DNA of 5,788 bases from DSXF01 sp964387495 (GTDB lineage: Bacteria; Chloroflexota; Anaerolineae; Anaerolineales; Villigracilaceae): positions 1 to 5,788 of the forward strand of contig CAYLXB010000116.1 in assembly GCA_964387495.1 (NCBI GenBank). The letters are read 5' to 3'. A program made the position numbers and the translations under genes. Below, piece after piece: positions 1 through 5,119 of the stretch. The notes below the pieces were generated by a model. That model was given only the letters and a program-made list of their open reading frames with translations. It was not told where the DNA came from and searched no databases. Each line of letters opens with the position of its first letter. Position 1 is the stretch's first letter.

Positions 1-180
1 ACATCCCCGTCATCGTCCGTGGTCAGGGACGTGGAACCCAAATGGTCACCCAGCAGGTAGGTGAGGTTCGAGCTTTGTGGTATGGTGTAGGTACGCATCG
101 CAATTCTTGTCGCACCGGCAAGATAGTACTTGGTAATAGCCTGCCCCACCCCGGGGTTGGCTACTTCGTAATGGCTGCCC

Positions 181-209
181 ACCCTTCGACAGGCTCAGGG
201 CAGGCTCCC
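181..209. repeat. 29-bp interspersed repeat inserted in the Rhs core
   Basis: The block contains CTTCGACAGGCTCAGGGC, a motif I recall as an intergenic interspersed repeat in several bacterial genomes; its translated signature CPEPVEGW is often seen. It is flanked by near-identical short repeats, GGCTGCCC at 173-180 and GGCTCCC at 203-209. Its removal joins the two Rhs frames exactly. The insertion is seen directly. The wider distribution is from memory and needs a genome search. Confidence 0.7.
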
Positions 210-266
210 AAAATCGTCTCACTGCCCATCACCGATTTTACCCGCTTTCCATCCCACACTAGAAAA

Positions 267-289
267 GGCAGGGACAAGAATCCCTGGCC
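267..289. repeat. Short palindrome inside the Rhs remnant
   Basis: CAGGGA (269-274) and TCCCTG (281-286) form a 6-bp inverted repeat around a 6-nt loop, with GG/CC flanks extending it through a one-base bulge. It sits where the Rhs homology becomes poor, so it may be a second small insertion. It lacks a T-run on either side, which argues against a simple terminator. Confidence 0.4.
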
Positions 290-386
290 ACAAAAGCATT
301 TCGCTGGAGGGGGCGGCCATTGAATCAGTTGTTGGCCTTTAATATTCACGTCTTAGGATGGAAACCCGGGTCAAGACACCCATATT

Positions 387-1409
387 TCAAGGAATGATTA
401 TCGTTTCACTAAACGGCCATATACTCTTAGGCGTATGAAGACACTCCGGCTTTCCCTGATCACTAAACATTTTGTAGAACTCATCGATTGTCAAACCAGT
501 GGCATCCAAAAGGGTCCGAAATAGACCAATATTTAGTTCATTAGCAACTCCACCCAAAAACACAAGTGCCTCAACTAGGCTTTTTTGTCGATCCGGATCC
601 CATGTGGCGAGATTTATGCGGGTAGTGGGTTGACAGCCGAAATAATCCTTGCTGTCCTCCTGCCGGGCAGAGACGTATTCTACAATAAAATGATTTCGAG
701 GGTAAAACAGTAAAACACTGAAGGGGTAGGTTTCATCCGGGCGGATAGGATCCGTTGGAAACGGCAAAACCCATATTTCAGATGGAGCACCATAAGTTTG
801 AAGTATGTTTGCCAGCGAGTAATACTCCATGATTTTTATATCAGCAACATCATCATAGACAGTTTCAGTAAGCTGCAGGTTGCTTGATTCTGTAGAAAAC
901 ACCATATTTTCCAAGCCGGAGCCGGGCGGCAGGGACAAATATGTGCTGCTGTAGTGCACATACAATCGTGTTTGCTCATTATAAAAGATAACTGTACCCA
1001 ATCCCCCCATCTCGATATTCTTATTATCAATACGTTGACCTTGAAAAAAGTTGATCCAGGCATCAATTGACGTTTGACTTGACACTCCGGGGGTAAGCCC
1101 AAACAGACAGGGAAGCTCACAGCCACCGTTCCCCTTCATAAGATCGATCATGACCGGTCGCGCATTTTCAGGGGTGATGAACGGAAAAGGTGTGGGAGTA
1201 GAAGCGCCTCTATTGGCCGGCGTTTGAGGGGTAAGAGAAGGAAACGGGCCAGGGGTGAAGAAATTTGTCGCGGTGGGTGTTTCCACAATGGCAGAATCCG
1301 ATTCCGTCGATATGGGTCGAATTGTCTCTTGCGTGAAGCAAGCATGACAAAAAGTCAATGTGGTCAATGTAGATAACATCATTAGCGAATTTCTGAAGGA
1401 GAGTTTCAT
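387..1409 (-). CDS. Secreted or lipid-anchored protein of unknown function, Rhs-associated
   Basis: This 340-residue protein has an N-terminal export signal (basic start, hydrophobic stretch to about residue 20). Cysteines at 21 and 24 could act as a lipobox, but the match (CHAC) is weak. A Pro/Thr-rich linker with PTPFPFITP spans about residues 40-82 and is followed by a globular domain. That domain opens with GGCELPCLFGLTPGVS (Cys97, Cys101) and contains YYSLANILQTYGAPSEIW (about 197-213), SVLLFYPRNHFIVEY (231-245), and further cysteines at 259 and 323 that may form disulfides. I recall similar unannotated proteins in Anaerolineae but know no function. The gene starts 15 nt after the stop of the preceding fragment, in the same frame, and no Shine-Dalgarno is evident, so coupled translation is plausible. 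Between two Rhs-like remnants it might be an immunity or accessory protein; that is inference only. Confidence 0.8.
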   Translation of the reverse strand: MKLSFRNSLMMLSTLTTLTFCHACFTQETIRPISTESDSAIVETPTATNFFTPGPFPSLTPQTPANRGASTPTPFPFITPENARPVMIDLMKGNGGCELPCLFGLTPGVSSQTSIDAWINFFQGQRIDNKNIEMGGLGTVIFYNEQTRLYVHYSSTYLSLPPGSGLENMVFSTESSNLQLTETVYDDVADIKIMEYYSLANILQTYGAPSEIWVLPFPTDPIRPDETYPFSVLLFYPRNHFIVEYVSARQEDSKDYFGCQPTTRINLATWDPDRQKSLVEALVFLGGVANELNIGLFRTLLDATGLTIDEFYKMFSDQGKPECLHTPKSIWPFSETIIIP

Positions 1410-1424
1410 AGTGGTATCCCATTC

Positions 1425-1712
1425 TTATGGATGAGTTGTCAAGGAGGCAGACATCACCCATATCATATAGGTCGCTCTGAATTTGCCCAGCTCTTGATTT
1501 ACATCCCATTGGCCAAAAGTCCATCCCAAAAACATATCTGCAAAAACCTCTGTTTGCGTATGTTCACGGCTCTGTCTCCAGGTGTCTGGTGCCCACTCAG
1601 GTGGCTTTTGAAAACCATTATCCACTAACAAATCCGAATAAATTTTGCTTGATGGGCGTTCTCCACTATTTGCCCCATCTTTTAGCCACAATTGATCAAT
1701 TATCTTAACCAC
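1425..1712 (-). CDS. C-terminal fragment of an Rhs-tip-like (putative zincin) domain
   Basis: This short frame encodes 95 residues from a GTG at 1712, with GGGAAG about 6 nt upstream as a possible ribosome site. Residues 40-70 read WAPDTWRQSREHTQTEVFADM followed by FLGWTFGQW. The pattern E-x-F-A-D-M-F-L-G-W resembles, from memory, the end of zincin-like metallopeptidase tips on Chloroflexota Rhs proteins, where the E..AD part follows an HExxH site. No HExxH is present here, and upstream of the GTG the frame runs only into a palindrome and the shadow of the YjbQ gene. It therefore looks truncated at its N-terminus and probably inactive. It precedes the secreted-protein gene by 15 nt, as in a toxin-immunity arrangement. 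A small independent protein remains possible. Confidence 0.5.
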   Translation of the reverse strand: MVKIIDQLWLKDGANSGERPSSKIYSDLLVDNGFQKPPEWAPDTWRQSREHTQTEVFADMFLGWTFGQWDVNQELGKFRATYMIWVMSASLTTHP

Positions 1713-1735
1713 TCCCTTCTTCCCTGGAGTGGGAT

Positions 1736-1764
1736 GTGCGACGCGCTTCCAAAGTGCGTCGCAC
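1736..1764. repeat. REP-like palindrome, 9-bp arms
   Basis: GTGCGACGC (1736-1744) and GCGTCGCAC (1756-1764) are perfect inverted arms around an 11-nt loop. It lies between the stop of the YjbQ gene (1787) and the truncated fragment starting at 1712, where composition shifts from G+C-rich to A+T-richer. There is no T-tract, so it fits an interspersed REP-like element better than an intrinsic terminator, though it could still stop or stabilise the upstream operon transcript. Confidence 0.65.
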
Positions 1765-1786
1765 CTCCTACTTGCAGTGCGGGCAC

Positions 1787-2215
1787 CTACTGATCCGTGG
1801 TATCCAGCGCGCGTAGCAGCACCTGGCGGTGGTGGGGGCGGGTGCGGTGTTCGAAGAGGTAAACGCCCTGCCAGGTACCCAGGCTCAGGCGGCCTTCGTC
1901 CACCGGGATGGTCAGGCTGGCGCCGGTGAGCATGGCGCGCAGGTGGGATGTGCTGTCGTCGGCGCCCTCCAGGGTGTGGGTCATCCAGGCCTGGCCCTCA
2001 GGCACCAGGCGCTCCATGAATGTTTCCAGGTCGGCCCGGGCGGTGGGGTCGTAGTTCTCGCTGATGACCAGGGAGGCGCTGGTGTGGGGGAGGAAGAGGA
2101 AGCACATACCTTCCCTCACGCCCCACAGGCGCAGCTGCTCCTGCACCCGGGGAGTGAACGGGTAAAGCGCCCGGCCGCGGGTGGCGATCTCGAGGGTGGT
2201 CTTGTGCCACTTCAT
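1787..2215 (-). CDS. yjbQ: UPF0047 / YjbQ family protein
   Basis: This 142-residue protein is full length for the YjbQ/UPF0047 family, a compact cytosolic beta-rich fold. The whole chain matches: FLPHTSASLVISENYDP (about 41-57), then HTLEGADDSTSHLRAMLTG (80-98), LTIPVDEGRL (101-110) and SLGTWQGVYLFEHR (111-124). The conserved His44, His80 and His91 with acidic neighbours are the likely ligand or active-site residues. E. coli YjbQ has weak thiamine-phosphate synthase activity, and the family is sometimes named secondary thiamine-phosphate synthase; the physiological role remains unclear. It starts 22 nt after the preceding stop, with no strong Shine-Dalgarno, and is the last gene of a three-gene operon. 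Nothing in the neighbours points to thiamine metabolism. Family assignment is firm, function is not. Confidence 0.93.
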   Translation of the reverse strand: MKWHKTTLEIATRGRALYPFTPRVQEQLRLWGVREGMCFLFLPHTSASLVISENYDPTARADLETFMERLVPEGQAWMTHTLEGADDSTSHLRAMLTGASLTIPVDEGRLSLGTWQGVYLFEHRTRPHHRQVLLRALDTTDQ

Positions 2216-2237
2216 GACAAATAAGAGGGGGAATCCC

Positions 2238-3110
2238 CTACGGCTGCTGGAATTCCAGGCGCAGGCCGCCCCAGTACTCCCCCCCGCCTTCCATCTGGCA
2301 GGCGGGGGCGGTCAGGCCGGTCAGCGGCGCGCTGCCGGCAAGCAGACGCAGGCTGTAGGTGACTTCAGGGGTCATCAGGAAATCGGCATAGCCGTTGCTG
2401 ACATCCGGCTTCAGGCCGGTAAAGAAGTGCTCCTCGCCGCCGCTCCAGGTGATGACCAGCTCGATGCCCGGCACCGGCTTGCGCGCCGCATCCAGGACCG
2501 TGACCTGCAGCAGGCCGTCCGGCAGGGCCGGGTTGCAGACCGGTTCCTGCCGGGAGAGGGCGAAGGAAGCGCCGGGGGTGGGCGAAGGGGTGCGGGTGGG
2601 GCGCGGGGTGGGCGACTGGAGCGGGACGGGCGTGTCGGAGGGGACGGCAGGCGCGGGAGAGGCTTCCCCGGCCGGAGAGGGGCTGGCCGGCGTGAGCCCG
2701 GCGGTGGGCGGGGGTACCGTTTCGCTGAGCAGGAGCGGCAAAGCGGGCGTGGGGCTGGCCTGCGGCAGGGAGGCCTGGGAGTTCTGCAGGGCGGAGGCCA
2801 GGGCGGCCAGCATCTGCACGGCGGCCATCGGCTGTCCCTCGGCCAGGATGCGCTGGGCCTGGGCGGTCAGCACCTGCACCGGGTCGGGGTCTCCCAGCAG
2901 GGACAGGCGGCTGCGGGCGCGCTCCAGGTTCCCGGTGGCGGCATAGGCCGAGGCAGCCAGGAAGCGGTACTGGTCTTTGTAATCCGAGCGCAGGGTGTCG
3001 GGGGTGGTGTCGGTGTACTGCACCGGGGCAAGCAGCCAGGCATAGATCAGGCCCAGGGCCAGCCCAGCCAGGAAGCCGGCCAGCAGGTCCAGGCGGAGCC
3101 ATTTCTTCAT
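2238..3110 (-). CDS. Membrane-anchored protein with Pro/Ser/Thr linker and C-terminal beta domain
   Basis: This 290-residue protein begins with a transmembrane helix (about 8-30), then APVQYTDTTPDTLRSDYKDQY (29-48) and a helical segment rich in Ala/Leu to about 110. A long Pro/Ser/Thr-rich linker covers about 114-183 (with PTPRPTRTPSPTPG). The last 100 residues look like an Ig-like or carboxypeptidase-regulatory-like beta domain (LLQVTVLDAARKPVPGIELV), with Cys192 and Cys271 placed to form a disulfide outside the membrane. The first 110 residues are clearly paralogous to the protein encoded just upstream. The ATG at 3110 overlaps the previous stop by 4 nt (ATGA), which fixes the start and implies coupled translation. 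The frame stays open far upstream, but that part is a shadow of the upstream gene. The function is unknown; an envelope scaffold or sensor is only a guess. Confidence 0.85.
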   Translation of the reverse strand: MKKWLRLDLLAGFLAGLALGLIYAWLLAPVQYTDTTPDTLRSDYKDQYRFLAASAYAATGNLERARSRLSLLGDPDPVQVLTAQAQRILAEGQPMAAVQMLAALASALQNSQASLPQASPTPALPLLLSETVPPPTAGLTPASPSPAGEASPAPAVPSDTPVPLQSPTPRPTRTPSPTPGASFALSRQEPVCNPALPDGLLQVTVLDAARKPVPGIELVITWSGGEEHFFTGLKPDVSNGYADFLMTPEVTYSLRLLAGSAPLTGLTAPACQMEGGGEYWGGLRLEFQQP

Positions 3111-3448
3111 GGCAGGCCTCCGGAGGTCTGCAGGGCCTGGGCCAGGGCTGACATCAGGTCGAGGTCGGGCTGGCCGTAGCCGGCCTGGCGGGCATACTCC
3201 AGGGACTGGAGCACGATCTCCAGCGGCGGGGCCTGCCCCAGACCGGAGAGGCGGCGGGCAGCCTGTTCCAGGTCCTGGTCGGCGTGGAAGGACTCGGCCA
3301 CCATCAGGACGTAGTCGGCGCGGTAATCGGCGCGCAGGGTGTCGGGGGTGGTGTCGATGTACTCGACGGGCGAGATCACCCAGCCGTAGACCAGCCCGGC
3401 AGCCAGGCCAAGGATGAGCAGCAGCAGAATTTGCAGCCAACGCGGCAT
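3107..3448 (-). CDS. Small membrane-anchored protein with TTPDTLRxDY motif
   Basis: This 113-residue protein has one N-terminal transmembrane helix (about 5-24) followed by SPVEYIDTTPDTLRADYRADY (26-46) and a helical, TPR-like segment (about 46-108). The same layout and the motif TTPDTLRxDYxxxY recur in the gene downstream, so the two are tandem paralogues. This copy ends before any linker or outer domain. The start at 3448 is chosen because the frame upstream to 3568 encodes an arginine/proline-rich stretch with no helix, while MPRWLQILLLL begins the helix at once. A possible promoter, TTGCCT (3482-3477) with 17 bp to AAAATA (3459-3454), would give an almost leaderless transcript, and no Shine-Dalgarno is seen. 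This is probably the first gene of the operon. The function is unknown. Confidence 0.8.
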   Translation of the reverse strand: MPRWLQILLLLILGLAAGLVYGWVISPVEYIDTTPDTLRADYRADYVLMVAESFHADQDLEQAARRLSGLGQAPPLEIVLQSLEYARQAGYGQPDLDLMSALAQALQTSGGLP

Positions 3449-3638
3449 GGAGTTATTTTCCCACAGAACGGCGGAAAGGCAAAGAGAGAAATGCCCAGGC
3501 AGGAGACCGGCGGCACCCGGAGTACCCCACTTACCGCTGCTTCCTCTCGGACCTGGCGGGGTTCGCAAGGCTCCGCCGCGCCGGGCCTGCCTGGACGGGG
3601 CAAGGATACCCGAAGAGGGGCGTTATGTCAAATTATTC

Positions 3639-3667
3639 GTGACCAGTTTCCAAGATAATGGTATAAT
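3639..3667 (+). promoter_or_regulatory. Housekeeping promoter of tRNA-Ser
   Basis: A perfect -10 box TATAAT (3662-3667) is preceded by GTGACC (3639-3644, four of six matches to TTGACA) with exactly 17 bp between them. Transcription should start near 3674, about 17 nt before the mature tRNA 5' end. Confidence 0.85.
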
Positions 3668-3690
3668 TTCGCCCGCTCGAAAGAGCACCT

Positions 3691-3779
3691 GGAGAGGTCG
3701 CGTAGTTGGTCTAGCGCGCACGCCTGGAGCGCGTGTAACCCGCAAGGGTTCGTGGGTTCAAATCCCACCCTCTCCGCCA
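3691..3779 (+). tRNA. tRNA-Ser (anticodon GGA)
   Basis: The cloverleaf folds completely. The acceptor stem is GGAGAGG (3691-3697) with CCTCTCC (3769-3775), discriminator G3776 and an encoded CCA (3777-3779). The D stem is GCG/CGC, with GG in the D loop. The anticodon stem is CACGC/GCGTG (3719-3723, 3731-3735), with loop CTGGAGC placing anticodon GGA at 3726-3728. The long class II variable arm AACCC-GCAA-GGGTT (3737-3750) confirms a serine-type tRNA. The T arm is GTGGG-TTCAAAT-CCCAC (3752-3768). It should read UCC and UCU codons. C at position 38 of the loop is slightly unusual, where A is more common. The 3' half from within the T loop is repeated downstream. Confidence 0.96.
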
Positions 3780-3781
3780 AG

Positions 3782-3810
3782 AAGCCCTTCACCTTCGAAG
3801 GGCTTTTCTG
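3782..3810 (+). terminator. Intrinsic terminator of tRNA-Ser
   Basis: AAGCCCTTC (3782-3790) pairs with GAAGGGCTT (3797-3805) around a 6-nt loop, followed by a T-rich tail ending TTTTCTGCTT. It starts 3 nt after the encoded CCA. Confidence 0.85.
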
Positions 3811-3870
3811 CTTAAGGTTCGTGGGTTCCCCATAAAATGGGACTTCGCAAATCCCACCCTCTCCGCCAAG

Positions 3871-3899
3871 AAGCCCTTCACCTTCGAAGGGCTTTTCTG
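3871..3899 (+). terminator. Second copy of the terminator hairpin
   Basis: This is the same 9-bp hairpin and T-rich tail, exactly 89 bp downstream in the second repeat unit. It would catch read-through from the first terminator. Confidence 0.7.
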
Positions 3900-3956
3900 C
3901 TTAAGGTTCGTGGGTTCCCCATAAAATGGGACTTCGCAAATCCCACCCTCTCCGCT

Positions 3957-3986
3957 AAAAGCCCTTCACCGTGTAGAGGGGCTTTT
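3957..3986. terminator. Diverged, probably bidirectional terminator
   Basis: AAAAGCCC (3957-3964) pairs with GGGCTTTT (3979-3986), giving a run of T on both strands. On the plus strand it is the third hairpin after tRNA-Ser. On the minus strand it lies about 30 nt past the stop of the sigma operon (4017) and is the best candidate for its terminator. Confidence 0.65.
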
Positions 3987-4016
3987 CTGCTTAAGGTTCG
4001 TGGGTTCCCCGGCGGC

Positions 4017-4406
4017 TCATCCTTCCGTCAGGCGCTCCAGGCTTTTGGGCCAGAGCGCCCAGACCAGGCCGGCCAGGGCAGGGAGCAGGAGCAGGGCGGC
4101 CGCGGCAAACAGGAGGGAGTCCAGGCCGCGCACGTGGAACTGCTGCCAGCAGACCATCAGCCGCACATAGGCCAGGTTCACCAAGTGCGGCGGGAGCGAA
4201 GCCAGCAACAGGCCAAAGCCCCCCAGCAGGGAGGCCGCCGCCAGGAGGAAGGCCGCCTCCACCCAGGAGACGTGGAAGCGGGGCGGCGCCATGCGGCGGA
4301 TGCGCCGGCGGATGGCAGGCGCCAGCCCGGGCGGCGGTTCGGCCAGCGGGAACGTCCGCAGGGCATCCTCGACCAGGAGATCCTGTTCGATTTTTTCTAT
4401 ACGCAT
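4017..4406 (-). CDS. Two-helix membrane protein, putative anti-sigma factor
   Basis: This 129-residue protein has a charged N-terminal part (about 1-47, with EDALRTFPLAEPPPGLAPAI and the basic RRRIRR) followed by two transmembrane helices (about 48-71 and 95-119). It starts inside the end of the ECF sigma gene, with a 10-nt overlap, and has the strongest ribosome site in the window: AAGGAGG 7 nt before the ATG. That arrangement is typical of a sigma/anti-sigma pair, in which a cytosolic domain holds the sigma factor at the membrane until a signal releases it. The zinc motif HxxxCxxC of ZAS-type anti-sigma domains is absent, so it would be an atypical member. The anti-sigma role is inferred from position and topology, not from a recognised domain. 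Confidence 0.75.
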   Translation of the reverse strand: MRIEKIEQDLLVEDALRTFPLAEPPPGLAPAIRRRIRRMAPPRFHVSWVEAAFLLAAASLLGGFGLLLASLPPHLVNLAYVRLMVCWQQFHVRGLDSLLFAAAALLLLPALAGLVWALWPKSLERLTEG

Positions 4407-4981
4407 AGCACTGCCTCCTTACGCACATCCAGGCTCTCCCGCAGGCGCTCCCGGGCGCGGAACAGGCCGGTCTTGACCGTGCCGAGCGGCAGGTTCAGGA
4501 CGCCGGCGATCTCATCATACGAGAGTTCCTGCTGGTAGCGCAGGACGACCAGCAGGCGGTAACTCTCGGGCAGGGCCTCGATGGCAGCGTGCAGGCGGGC
4601 ACGTTGTTCATTGCTTTCGAGGCGGCGGGAGGGGTCGCCAAAATAGGAGGCCTCGTCCGGCACCTGCGCCAGGCAGTCATCGCCCAGATCGGAGAGCTGG
4701 CGCCGCAAACCCGGCAGGCGGTTGTAGCACAGGTTGGTGACGATGCGGTAGAGCCAGGTGCTGAAGCGGCACTGGCCCCGGAAATTGGCCAGGGCGGTCC
4801 AGGCCCGCAGGAAGGCCTCCTGGGTCAGGTCCTCGGCTTCCTGTGAATCGGAAAGCACCCGCAGCGCCAGGTTGTAGACGAAGCGTTGGTGCCGGGTGAC
4901 CAGGGCGCAGAAGGCATCCGCATCGCCGGCCTGCGCCCGGCTCACCAATAACTCTTCCAGGGAATCGCCAGACCCATCCAT
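4397..4981 (-). CDS. RNA polymerase sigma factor, ECF (sigma-70) family
   Basis: This 194-residue protein is of normal length for an ECF sigma factor. Region 2 covers about 24-90: ALVTRHQRFVYNLALRVL, the core-binding DLTQEAFLRAW (51-61) and the -10 recognition part FRGQCRFSTWLYRIVTNLC (67-85). Region 4 covers about 128-182: ALPESYRLLVVLRYQQELSY, then the helix-turn-helix EIAGVLNLPLGTVKTGLFRARERL that reads the -35 box. It is followed, with overlap, by its putative anti-sigma gene. The ATG at 4981 lies only about 8 nt past a -10 box, so the mRNA may be leaderless. A GTG at 4945 (residue 13) with GGAAGAG upstream is the alternative start. Matching promoters before this gene and the divergent gene suggest autoregulation. 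Confidence 0.95.
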   Translation of the reverse strand: MDGSGDSLEELLVSRAQAGDADAFCALVTRHQRFVYNLALRVLSDSQEAEDLTQEAFLRAWTALANFRGQCRFSTWLYRIVTNLCYNRLPGLRRQLSDLGDDCLAQVPDEASYFGDPSRRLESNEQRARLHAAIEALPESYRLLVVLRYQQELSYDEIAGVLNLPLGTVKTGLFRARERLRESLDVRKEAVLCV

Positions 4982-4988
4982 CGTTAAA

Positions 4989-5017
4989 TTAGACCGTCCC
5001 GGACGGAAAAAGTTTCA
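4989..5017 (-). promoter_or_regulatory. ECF-type promoter of the sigma operon
   Basis: On the minus strand TGAAACTTTT (5017-5008) is followed after 13 nt by GTCTAA (4994-4989). This fits the usual ECF pattern of an AAC-containing -35 and a GTC-type -10. Transcription would begin within a few bases of the ATG at 4981. Confidence 0.75.
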
Positions 5018-5024
5018 ACCCGGG

Positions 5025-5055
5025 CAGCATTCCGGGAAAACTGCCCGGAATGCTG
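5025..5055. promoter_or_regulatory. Dyad between the divergent promoters, possible operator
   Basis: CAGCATTCCGGG (5025-5036) and CCCGGAATGCTG (5044-5055) are perfect 12-bp inverted arms around a 7-nt loop. A second pairing, CCGGGCAG (5020-5027) with CTGCCCGG (5041-5048), overlaps it and excludes it. The dyad ends in the first two bases of the plus-strand -35 box. A shared regulator site is possible, but no regulator is known. Confidence 0.5.
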
Positions 5056-5082
5056 AAACTTTTCAGCGCGTGGGCTGTCAAA
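5054..5082 (+). promoter_or_regulatory. ECF-type promoter of the DUF4097-like gene
   Basis: TGAAACTTTT (5054-5063), 13 nt, then GTCAAA (5077-5082): the same -35 box and the same spacing as the opposing promoter. Transcription should start near 5088-5090, leaving a leader of about 30 nt with AGGAG before the ATG. Confidence 0.75.
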
Positions 5083-5119
5083 CATAGTGAGAGTAAAACC
5101 GTGACAGGAGATACAGTGT

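Larger units (their letters stand above)
1..349 (-). pseudogene. Rhs/YD-repeat core fragment, frameshifted and truncated
   Basis: This is a remnant of the conserved Rhs core, the end of the YD-repeat shell that normally precedes the variable C-terminal tip of large secreted or surface proteins. Read leftwards from 179, the translation gives GSHYEVANPGVGQAITKYY, then LAGATRIAMR, then YLLGDHLGSTSLTT and DDDGDV, running off the left edge. This is the hallmark motif just before an Rhs tip. Further upstream, in another frame (about 262-210), it reads LVWDGKRVKSVMGSETIL, the usual YDGDGKRVKSV segment. The two parts are out of frame because a 29-bp repeat sits at 181-209. Deleting it gives a continuous ETILGSHYEV. 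The N-terminal side is missing: a secreted-protein gene lies immediately upstream. The part right of about 265 is poorly conserved, and the right boundary is approximate. The Rhs identity is firm, the exact extent is not. Confidence 0.8.
3759..4010 (+). repeat. 89-bp tandem repeat of tRNA-Ser 3' tail plus terminator
   Basis: Three units begin with CAAATCCCACCCTCTCCGC at 3759, 3848 and 3937, with an exact 89-bp period. Units 1 and 2 look identical across their length. Unit 3 is shorter (to 4010) and diverged in the CCA region and hairpin loop. Each carries the tRNA 3' T-stem strand and acceptor strand, a terminator hairpin, then AAGGTTCGTGGGTTC, the 5' side of the T arm. In units 2 and 3 the T loop is interrupted by 20 nt starting CCCATAAAATGGG, itself a small hairpin. 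Only the first tail belongs to a functional tRNA. Origin by slippage or by successive integration events cannot be told apart here. Confidence 0.9.

Noticed and set aside
42..323. Plus-strand open frame of 93 residues
   Set aside because: It is antisense to the Rhs remnant, whose minus-strand translation matches a known family; this frame shows no recognisable motif.
2226..2239. AGGGG-GAAT-CCCCT palindrome as a terminator between the paralogue and yjbQ
   Set aside because: The stem is only 5 bp, there is no T-run directly after it on the minus strand, and the two genes are 22 nt apart as in an operon.
2181..3179. Plus-strand open frame of 332 residues, rich in Gly, Gln and Arg
   Set aside because: It is the shadow of the G+C-rich minus-strand genes; its composition is typical of antisense reading and it overlaps well-supported coding regions.
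2238..3440. A 400-residue version of the minus-strand gene that starts far upstream of 3110
   Set aside because: The extra residues are Arg/Pro-rich and overlap the upstream paralogue; the ATG at 3110 forms an ATGA overlap and starts directly before a transmembrane helix.
3759..4010. CRISPR array or additional tRNA genes
   Set aside because: The units are contiguous, without unique spacers, and the later copies contain only the T arm and acceptor 3' strand with a split T loop, so no complete tRNA can fold.
3837..4538. Plus-strand open frame of 233 residues starting with an internal repeat
   Set aside because: It translates the 89-bp tRNA-tail repeats and then the antisense of the sigma operon; no ribosome site or family signature supports it.
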